Source: Candidatus Kapaibacterium sp. (lineage in GTDB: Bacteria; Bacteroidota; Ignavibacteria; Palsa-1295). From it: a DNA stretch of 20,425 nucleotides. The DNA lies in NCBI GenBank assembly GCA_025450975.1, contig JANWLI010000097.1, positions 1 to 20,425 on the forward strand. The letters run 5' to 3'. Both the position numbers and the translations under genes were made by a program. This document shows, in pieces, positions 15,026-20,425 of the stretch (within the stretch, counting starts at the first letter, position 1; each line of letters opens with the position of its first letter). A model generated the notes under the pieces. That model was not told the origin of the DNA. It was given only the letters and a program-made list of their open reading frames with translations, and made no database searches.

Positions 15026-15385
15026 TTAGGCTGCAGGAGTATTGGTCTGCTCCGGTGCCGGTGTTTCTTTCGCCTTCAGACGCTTAGCACCATACATGAT
15101 GCCGTAAGGGATGACGATGATATAGCCGATTACCAGGATGATCGGCGCAACATCGAGGGCGAGTGAGCCCATGGTCTCGCTGATCGACATGAGATAGTAG
15201 CCGAGGACGATCACCAGGACGCCTGCGAGAATGATCGTGATATTCTGCTTTTCGAATGGCATCTGGAACGGGCGTGCGCCACCTGCTGCCGGACGGCGTT
15301 GCGTGCGAGCAGTAGATGCTGACTGACGAGCAGTTGGTTTAGCTGCCGAGGGCCTGGTCTGAGTTGTTGTGCGCTGTTGAGCCAT
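15026..15385 (-). CDS. DUF3098-like small membrane protein
   Basis: This 119-residue protein has a basic, Ala/Thr/Arg-rich cytoplasmic N-terminus (1-45). Two transmembrane segments follow (about 48-66, ITIILAGVLVIVLGYYLM, and 79-99, VAPIILVIGYIIVIPYGIM), then a charged tail. The order FEKQNITII, LGYYLMS, LDVAPIILVIGY matches my recollection of the DUF3098 family of Bacteroidota, whose function is unknown; in that phylum it is often near ftsX-type genes. Here it is 43 bases downstream of lolD on the same strand and near an FtsX-fold permease, which agrees with that context. It ends one base from the convergent rimM. Confidence 0.75.
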   Translation of the reverse strand: MAQQRTTTQTRPSAAKPTARQSASTARTQRRPAAGGARPFQMPFEKQNITIILAGVLVIVLGYYLMSISETMGSLALDVAPIILVIGYIIVIPYGIMYGAKRLKAKETPAPEQTNTPAA

Positions 15386-15407
15386 TAGTACCGACTATGT
15401 GAAGTTC

Positions 15408-15426
15408 AAAAAACGGCATTCACCGT
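15408..15426 (-). terminator. Weak terminator candidate after lolD
   Basis: On the minus strand ACGG-TGAATG-CCGT forms a 4-bp hairpin directly followed by six T residues. The stem is short, so termination would be partial. It ends 22 bases before the ATG of the DUF3098-like gene. Confidence 0.3.
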
Positions 15427-15428
15427 GT

Positions 15429-16118
15429 TCACGTTCCGGCTTCGGACAAGACACCCTTCTCCAAATGCATGTGCCGGGTCGCCCGTTTGGCAAGCTCGAT
15501 GTTGTGTGTGGCGATCAGAAAGGTCTGTTCGTACCGCTGGGCGAGGGTCAGCATCATATCGAAAAGCTTCATACTATTGATCTCATCGAGGTTGCCGGTG
15601 GGCTCATCGGCCAGGATGAGGCTTGGCTGCATCATGAAAGCGCGGGCAACGGCGACGCGCTGCGCCTCGCCGCCGGAAAGCTCCGAGGGCTTGTGCTTCA
15701 TACGCTCGGCAAGGCCGACTTCTGTCAGTAGTTCTTCGGCTCTACGGGAGCTTGCGCTATCACTTGTGCCGGCGATGAGTGCAGGCATCATGACATTTTC
15801 AAGTGCAGTGAACTCCGGCAGCAAGTGATGAAACTGGAAGATAAAGCCGATCTTCTTATTTCGCATTTGTGATAACTTTTCCGGTGATAGCTCATTGAGC
15901 GCTTCGTTCTCGAGCAGGACTTTGCCGCTGGTCGGCTTATCGAGCGAGCCGAGAATGTTGAGCAGCGTGCTCTTGCCCGATCCGCTGGCGCCGGTAAGGG
16001 CGACGATGTCGCCGCGTGTAAGGGCGAAGGAAATATTATGGAAGACGCGCACCACTCCGGTGCCGGTCGACATGTATTCCTTCGATAAGTTAACCGATTC
16101 TAAAATTACTTCTTTCAT
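15429..16118 (-). CDS. lolD: Lipoprotein-releasing ABC transporter ATPase LolD
   Basis: LolD hydrolyses ATP on the cytoplasmic side to drive release of outer-membrane lipoproteins by the LolCDE-type complex. The 229-residue product from ATG 16118 shows Walker A GASGSGKST (43-51), Q-loop Gln95 in FIFQFHHLLPEFTALENV (a LolD/MacB-type signature), LSGGEAQR (147-154), Walker B LILADEPTGNLD and the H-loop in LIATHN (His205). The FQFHHLLPEF text favours LolD over FtsE. ATG 16118 is preferred to an upstream start at 16178, because it follows the permease stop by one base and has GGGAG four bases upstream. It forms an operon with the permease encoded upstream. Confidence 0.92.
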   Translation of the reverse strand: MKEVILESVNLSKEYMSTGTGVVRVFHNISFALTRGDIVALTGASGSGKSTLLNILGSLDKPTSGKVLLENEALNELSPEKLSQMRNKKIGFIFQFHHLLPEFTALENVMMPALIAGTSDSASSRRAEELLTEVGLAERMKHKPSELSGGEAQRVAVARAFMMQPSLILADEPTGNLDEINSMKLFDMMLTLAQRYEQTFLIATHNIELAKRATRHMHLEKGVLSEAGT

Positions 16119-16119
16119 C

Positions 16120-17352
16120 CTACTCCCAACGTAATGCCTCTGCGGGTTCAACTTGTGCCGCTTTGCGTGATGGGACAAGTGACGTTAGCATCACAAGTAC
16201 TGTCGCGCCGAGGCTGACAAAGATAAAGTCGGTCCAGCGCAACTCCACGGGAAGCGCCGGAATAATATAGACGCTCGTATCGAGCGCAAAAAAATGAAAC
16301 TCCTGCTGTGCGAGCACAATGCCAATTCCCAAGATACAGCCAACGACAATGCCGATCGCGCCGGTGATAAACCCCTGATAGTAGTAGATGCGGCGGATAT
16401 GGATGCGCTCGGCTCCGAGAGCGAGCAACAGGCCGATGTCGCGCTGCTTCTCATACACGGTCATCGTCAGAGCACTAAAGATACTAAACGATGCGACAGC
16501 AACGATCAGGATGAGGATGAAGTAGGCGATCCATCGCTCGAGCTGCATGACTTCGTAGAGGTCGCGGTGCAGGTCGTACCAGGTTTCGATGACATAGCGA
16601 TCGGCGGGAAGGATCGAGGCCAGCGACTCTTTCACACTGTTCGACGAATTAATATCGGGTAATCTGATCTCAATATTTGTTGCGGAGTTTGGCGGCATGT
16701 CCAGGAGCGTGCGTGCCACATCCATATTGACGTAGGAATAGAGCGCATCGTATTCACGATTATTGGCGACGAAGATGCCGCGAACGATGAGCGAGAGGTT
16801 CTTCGGCTGCACAGGTTCGGTCAGAACGCGGTCGATGCCGATGGGGCTGAAGATCTGGATCGTATCGCCAACGGCAAGCGCAAGGTTATCGGCAAGCGAC
16901 TGGCCAACGATAATGCCTTCGTCATCAAGCATCATCTTGCCGGCTTCGACGTGCTTGGCGAGGTCGATGATGGAGTTCTTCGGATCGATGCCATTAATGA
17001 TGGCGACGCGGGGAAGCGTGTAGTGGACCATAACTGCCTTCGAGCGGATCGTTGCCGATGCACTCTTTGCGTTACTTGCGGCTGCAACCTTGGGCAGAAG
17101 TTGATCAACGTTTTCGATAACGGCAAAGTCGGATGTATCGGAGCGAACTCCGGCGATTCGGATATGCGGGTCGAAGCGGATGAGGATATCGGTGACGACG
17201 GTGGAGAATCCGTTAAAGACGGAGAGGACGCTGATAAGTGCTGCAACGCCGATGGCGATGCCAACCGACGATATGATGCTGATAACGGTGATAAAATTCT
17301 GCGACCGGCGCGAGAGCGCATACCGTTTCGCCAGAAATAGCTCGTATCTCAC
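16120..17352 (-). CDS. LolC/LolE-type lipoprotein-releasing permease (FtsX fold)
   Basis: This is the inner-membrane permease that, with LolD, extracts mature lipoproteins from the inner membrane for transfer to LolA. The 410-residue product has the classic N-terminus (MRYELFLAKRYALSRRSQNF), a first transmembrane segment ending in VGIAIGVAALISVLSVFNGF, and a long periplasmic MacB-like domain (about 50-265, including HYTLPRVAIINGIDP and EGIIVGQSLADNLAL). Three C-terminal membrane segments follow, with ERQRD-like YEKQRDIGLLLALGA and ending in SRKAAQVEPAEALRWE. Only one permease gene is present, so the complex may be a homodimeric LolF-type transporter, as is common outside gamma-proteobacteria. 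It is divergent from yceD, with 81 bases between them. Confidence 0.92.
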   Translation of the reverse strand: MRYELFLAKRYALSRRSQNFITVISIISSVGIAIGVAALISVLSVFNGFSTVVTDILIRFDPHIRIAGVRSDTSDFAVIENVDQLLPKVAAASNAKSASATIRSKAVMVHYTLPRVAIINGIDPKNSIIDLAKHVEAGKMMLDDEGIIVGQSLADNLALAVGDTIQIFSPIGIDRVLTEPVQPKNLSLIVRGIFVANNREYDALYSYVNMDVARTLLDMPPNSATNIEIRLPDINSSNSVKESLASILPADRYVIETWYDLHRDLYEVMQLERWIAYFILILIVAVASFSIFSALTMTVYEKQRDIGLLLALGAERIHIRRIYYYQGFITGAIGIVVGCILGIGIVLAQQEFHFFALDTSVYIIPALPVELRWTDFIFVSLGATVLVMLTSLVPSRKAAQVEPAEALRWE

Positions 17353-17433
17353 TGGTGCAAAACTACCATATTAAATCGGAAGTATTTGTTTTCATGAACC
17401 GCAGAGTTCGCGAAGCTGTTTTTTACTCTGACC

Positions 17434-17961
17434 ATGACAACGCAAAGTTCTATATCTCCGCCAGGTATCCGTTTTCGGATCCGAGGTCTTTCCCGTGGAG
17501 ACCAACCCGTCCGCCTTGAGTCTTCCGCAGAACTTCTCGATATGGAGCCGTTTGTTGGCAAGATCGAGATATCCGGCAAAGTGGAGGTATCCGAATATTT
17601 CCATTTTCTGCTCCGTTTGAAGGGCGTAGCCATCGTAAACTGCGATCGCTGCGGCAAAGAGATCGACCGGACGGTTGAATCCGACTCTGAGGTTTTCTTC
17701 GTTCCGGAGGGGATGGAAGGGCCGGGAGGGGACTTCGTCGAGGTATTTACCTACGACCCTCACGGAGCGCAAGAGCTTGATTTAACTGATGTTGTGCGGG
17801 ATAACCTGCTCCTGGCCCTTCCGATGAAAAACCTCTGCGAGGAGGACTGTGTCGGCATCGCTACCGAGCATTGGGAGCCGGATGAGCCGGAAAATAAGGC
17901 CTTATTACGCTCACTTTACGATAAATTACGTGAGCAAGAAATGAACGATGGGCCGAAATAG
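17434..17961 (+). CDS. YceD/DUF177 family protein
   Basis: YceD proteins are encoded almost universally next to rpmF (L32) and have been linked to ribosomal RNA maturation; the exact role is not settled. The 175-residue product has the paired cysteines NCDRCGKEI (Cys70, Cys73) and NLCEEDC (Cys135, Cys139), which may bind a metal, and the family core ELDLTDVVRDNLLLALPMKN. It lies 47 bases upstream of rpmF on the same strand, as expected. ATG 17434 is the first good start. The upstream 81-base gap is shared with the divergent permease and must contain both promoters. Confidence 0.9.
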   Translation: MTTQSSISPPGIRFRIRGLSRGDQPVRLESSAELLDMEPFVGKIEISGKVEVSEYFHFLLRLKGVAIVNCDRCGKEIDRTVESDSEVFFVPEGMEGPGGDFVEVFTYDPHGAQELDLTDVVRDNLLLALPMKNLCEEDCVGIATEHWEPDEPENKALLRSLYDKLREQEMNDGPK

Positions 17962-18008
17962 TGTGTTTATGGGCGGCTATAAGAGAAAAATTTTAAGGGA
18001 AGACTACA

Positions 18009-18194
18009 ATGCCAAATCCAACCCACCGAAACTCACGTACGCGTCGCGATAAGCGTCGTACGCATTATAAAGCTGCAAAACCGTCTTTCGGTGAATGCTC
18101 GAATTGTGGCGCTGCAAAGCTCCTGCACCGTGCATGCCCGAACTGTGGTTTCTACAACGGCCGGACGATGTTTGTGCCGAAAGCGATAAGTTAA
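18009..18194 (+). CDS. rpmF: 50S ribosomal protein L32
   Basis: L32 is a small zinc-ribbon protein of the large subunit. The 61-residue product begins with the basic segment THRNSRTRRDKRRTHYKA and has four zinc-binding cysteines (Cys30, Cys33, Cys43, Cys46) in CSNCG and CPNCG, so it is the C+ (zinc) form. It ends in the usual GRTMFVPKAIS-like tail. A clear Shine-Dalgarno site, AAGGGA (17995-18000), lies eight bases before ATG 18009, one of the few strong ones in the window. It sits between yceD and plsX in the conserved order and is followed by a terminator. Confidence 0.97.
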   Translation: MPNPTHRNSRTRRDKRRTHYKAAKPSFGECSNCGAAKLLHRACPNCGFYNGRTMFVPKAIS

Positions 18195-18217
18195 GTCAGT
18201 TTCTAAGGAAAAGATCG

Positions 18218-18248
18218 GCCGCCTCTGGTGTTACAGAGTGCGGCTTTT
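18218..18248 (+). terminator. Intrinsic terminator between rpmF and plsX
   Basis: GCCGC-CTCTG (18218-18227) pairs with CAGAG-T-GCGGC (18234-18244), leaving a single bulged T and a 6-base loop; TTTT follows. The 10-bp GC-rich stem is convincing, although the T run is short. It ends 24 bases before the plsX start. Confidence 0.7.
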
Positions 18249-18272
18249 CCATTATAAAAATTTACCCCTCTC

Positions 18273-19316
18273 TTGGGACACGACTCAGCCACACAACCGC
18301 GCATCGTTCTCGACACCATGGGTGCCGACTTCTCTCCGAAAAATGAAGTCCAGGGCGCCGTCCTCGCCCAGAAAGAATTCGGCTCGGATATAAAGATCAT
18401 CCTTTCCGGCGATAAGCGCATGATCGAAGCAGAGATGAAATCTGCTAATATTGCTCCCGATACCTTTACCATCATCGACGCGCCGAATACGATCACCATG
18501 ACGGATGAACCCGTTGCTGCGCTGCGCACAAAACGCGATTCGTCGATCGTTCGCGGACTCGAAGCTGTGAAGAACGGCTCGGCCGATGCATTTGTCAGCG
18601 CAGGGAATACTGGCGCGGTTATGAGTGCCGGGACGCTTGAGCTTGGACGCATCAAGGGTGTAAGCCGGCCGACGATCGGTTCGCTTTTCCCGCGTAGTAT
18701 GGGTGGGTATACCTTAGTGTTCGATGTGGGCGCCACCGTCGATGCGAAAGCACACTGGCTGCGAGAGTACGCGGTGATGGCGACGGTCTATGCCCGTGAG
18801 ATCCTGAATGTGACGAATCCGACCGTTGCGCTTCTTTCTGTCGGCGAGGAAGAATCAAAGGGCAACGAACTTGTTTTCGAGTCGGCACAACTCATTAAAG
18901 AGACGAATGTGAACTTCGTCGGGAATGTTGAGGGCCGCGACGTATTGAACGGCAAGGTCGATATCATCATATGCGACGGCTTTACGGGCAACGTCATTCT
19001 TAAATTTGCGGGCAGTGTGCTCGGTGCTCTCAAGACGAGGATCAAGCGTTACAGCGAAGGCGGCATCATCAATAAGCTGAAGGCTGCCGTTACGGCATCG
19101 GTGCTGAAGACGTCGCTGAAAGATTTTGATTATCAGGAATATGGCGGCGTACCTTTGCTCGGTGTCAAAGGTGTCGTTATTATCGGCCATGGAAGTAGCT
19201 CGCCGCTTGCGATAAAGAATATGATCCGCCGCGCAGCAGAGATGACGCGCAGGCGTATTAATGAACAGATCGAACAGGAATTGAACAAGCTCACGAAAAT
19301 TGTTGCGAATGTCTAA
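18273..19316 (+). CDS. plsX: Phosphate acyltransferase PlsX
   Basis: PlsX makes acyl-phosphate from acyl-ACP for PlsY, the first committed step of phospholipid synthesis, at the inner face of the membrane. The 347-residue product has the N-terminal IVLDTMGADFSPKNEVQGAV, SAGNTGAVMSAG, GATVDAKAHWL, the internal segment VEGRDVLNGKVDIIICDGF followed by TGNVILK, and GVVIIGHGSSSPLAI near the end. All are family features and the length is normal. The start is TTG 18273, the only candidate ahead of the conserved core; the nearest ATG is inside the DTMGAD motif. It overlaps fabH by eight bases, so these two are coupled. Confidence 0.94.
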   Translation: MGHDSATQPRIVLDTMGADFSPKNEVQGAVLAQKEFGSDIKIILSGDKRMIEAEMKSANIAPDTFTIIDAPNTITMTDEPVAALRTKRDSSIVRGLEAVKNGSADAFVSAGNTGAVMSAGTLELGRIKGVSRPTIGSLFPRSMGGYTLVFDVGATVDAKAHWLREYAVMATVYAREILNVTNPTVALLSVGEEESKGNELVFESAQLIKETNVNFVGNVEGRDVLNGKVDIIICDGFTGNVILKFAGSVLGALKTRIKRYSEGGIINKLKAAVTASVLKTSLKDFDYQEYGGVPLLGVKGVVIIGHGSSSPLAIKNMIRRAAEMTRRRINEQIEQELNKLTKIVANV

Positions 19317-20310
19317 CGGACTTATACGACGTGCTGCCATCACTGCAGTTGCACATTATGTGCCGGAAGAAGTGGTGCCAAACTCCTTCTTCTCATCGTA
19401 CCTCGATACGAACGACGAATGGATCCGCTCCCGCACCGGCATCCGCGAACGCCGCATCCTGCGCAATGGCGCAACCAGCGACCTGGCAGTACCAGCGATC
19501 AATAAAGTTTTAGAACAGCGGGGCATCGTTGCCGACGATATCGACCTGATCATTGTCGCTACTGTGACTCCGGACATGATGTTTCCGTGTACGGCCTGTG
19601 TGATCCAGGAAAAGATCGGCGCAAAGAAGGCATGGGGATTCGACCTCAATGCTGCTTGCTCGGGATTCGTCTTTGCACTTGAAACTGCGCGCAGAATTGT
19701 GGAAAGCGGTGGAGCGAATAAAGTGCTGCTCGTCGGCGCAGATAAGATGTCCTCGATCACCGATTATCAGGACCGCAATACCTGCATACTCTTCGGCGAT
19801 GCAGCAGGTGTTGTCCTGATCGAGCCGACGGACGATCTGAATACCGGCATCATCGATGCGATCTTACATATTGACGGATCAGGCGCCCCACATCTGAACA
19901 TGAAAGCCGGTGGCAGTTTGAATCCTCCGACGCATGAGACGATCGATAAGCGCTGGCATTATGTGTTTCAAGATGGAAAGACGGTCTTTAAGAGTGCCGT
20001 TGTCGGCATGGCCGATGTATCGGCAGAGGTCGTCGAGCGCAACAAGTTGACCGGAGCGGACATTGCTTACCTTGTGCCGCATCAGGCGAATCTTCGCATT
20101 ATCGATGCGACGCGCGAACGGATGGGAATATCGGCAGATAAGGTGATGGTCAATATCGATAAGTACGGCAACACGACTGCTGCAACGATCCCGATGTGCC
20201 TAAGCGAATGGCATGCAGCAGGGAAGCTCAAAAAAGGAGATAATCTCGTACTCTCAAGCTTCGGCGCAGGATATACCTGGGGGGCAATTTTACTTAAGTG
20301 GGCGATATAA
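19309..20310 (+). CDS. fabH: 3-oxoacyl-ACP synthase III (FabH)
   Basis: FabH condenses acetyl-CoA (or branched acyl-CoA) with malonyl-ACP to start type II fatty-acid synthesis. The 333-residue product has the complete Cys-His-Asn triad: Cys117 in LNAACSGF, His258 in LVPHQANLR and Asn288 in KYGNTTAATIP. It also has NDEWIRSRTGIRER near the N-terminus and SSFGAGYTWGA at the C-terminus. ATG 19309 is chosen; an in-frame TTG at 19300 would add only three residues. It overlaps the plsX end and is followed two bases later by fabD, the conserved lipid cluster order. Confidence 0.97.
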   Translation: MSNGLIRRAAITAVAHYVPEEVVPNSFFSSYLDTNDEWIRSRTGIRERRILRNGATSDLAVPAINKVLEQRGIVADDIDLIIVATVTPDMMFPCTACVIQEKIGAKKAWGFDLNAACSGFVFALETARRIVESGGANKVLLVGADKMSSITDYQDRNTCILFGDAAGVVLIEPTDDLNTGIIDAILHIDGSGAPHLNMKAGGSLNPPTHETIDKRWHYVFQDGKTVFKSAVVGMADVSAEVVERNKLTGADIAYLVPHQANLRIIDATRERMGISADKVMVNIDKYGNTTAATIPMCLSEWHAAGKLKKGDNLVLSSFGAGYTWGAILLKWAI

Positions 20311-20312
20311 CG

Positions 20313-20425
20313 ATGATCGCATTCATTTTTCCCGGACAGGGATCGCAGTATGTCGGCATGGCTAAGAGCTTTGCCGAGCTTCCGCAGGGCAAGGAAATGC
20401 TCGAGAAGGCGGATGACATCCTGCA
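20313..20425 (+). CDS. fabD: Malonyl-CoA:ACP transacylase FabD, 5' fragment
   Basis: FabD loads malonyl groups onto acyl carrier protein for fatty-acid elongation. Only about 37 codons are inside the window. They begin MIAFIFPGQGSQYVGMAKSF, where FPGQGSQ is the family N-terminal hallmark. ATG 20313 lies two bases after the fabH stop. The active-site GHSLG serine is beyond the edge. The truncation is due to the window end, not to the gene. Confidence 0.93.
   Translation, partial: MIAFIFPGQGSQYVGMAKSFAELPQGKEMLEKADDIL

Noticed and set aside
17390..17420. Dispersed-repeat-like text GAACCGCAGAGTTCGCGAAG upstream of yceD
   Set aside because: It resembles short CAGAG-type repeats seen in some genomes, but there is only one imperfect copy and no second unit to confirm a period.

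Overview
The window looks like chromosomal DNA of a Gram-negative bacterium in the Bacteroidota/Chlorobi (FCB) group, possibly an Ignavibacteria/Kapabacteria-type lineage. This is a judgement from gene content: a SusC/SusD pair, lipoprotein-sorting and LPS-transport genes, a DUF3098-type membrane protein, an S16 protein with a long Ala/Pro/Glu tail, tRNA genes without encoded CCA, and frequent weak or absent Shine-Dalgarno sites with several TTG/GTG starts. A species cannot be assigned from sequence reading alone.

Layout. Positions 1-123 hold an unassigned 50-base edge and a tRNA-Ala gene. 309-4468 is a two-gene outer-membrane uptake unit (SusC-like TonB-dependent receptor plus a short SusD-like lipoprotein) closed by a strong intrinsic terminator. 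4523-5680 is a GT4-type glycosyltransferase, followed by tRNA-Asp. 5868-8155 is a plus-strand run: LEA-14-like lipoprotein, cmk, ispH. It meets tail to tail a minus-strand pair, ostA-like and lptB (10419 down to 8135). 10458-13402 is the most unusual block: a ClpB reading frame that stops in the middle domain, followed at once by a KDPG aldolase and a GH105-like unsaturated uronyl hydrolase. 13403-13844 has no recognised gene except a possible small AT-rich two-helix membrane protein (13450-13689) and an inverted repeat. 13845-15024 holds rpsP and rimM with a terminator between them. 15026-17352 (minus strand) is lolE-type permease, lolD and a DUF3098 protein. 17434-20425 is the classical yceD-rpmF-plsX-fabH-fabD cluster, cut by the window edge inside fabD.

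How the genes work together. Much of the window serves envelope biogenesis: fatty-acid initiation and phospholipid precursor supply (plsX, fabH, fabD), isoprenoid precursors (ispH), LPS transport (lptB, OstA-like protein) and lipoprotein release (lolD, lolE-like). A second theme is polysaccharide use: SusC/SusD for import and, separately, the GH105/KDPG aldolase pair, which fits cytoplasmic breakdown of unsaturated uronic-acid disaccharides. Translation genes (two tRNAs, rpsP, rimM, rpmF) are interspersed.

No CRISPR array, prophage, insertion sequence, toxin-antitoxin or recognisable defence system was seen. The items most worth following up are the half-length ClpB next to the uronate genes, intrinsic terminators lying directly in front of start codons at several places, and two different degenerate 7-bp tandem repeats, one of them inside the ispH coding sequence.
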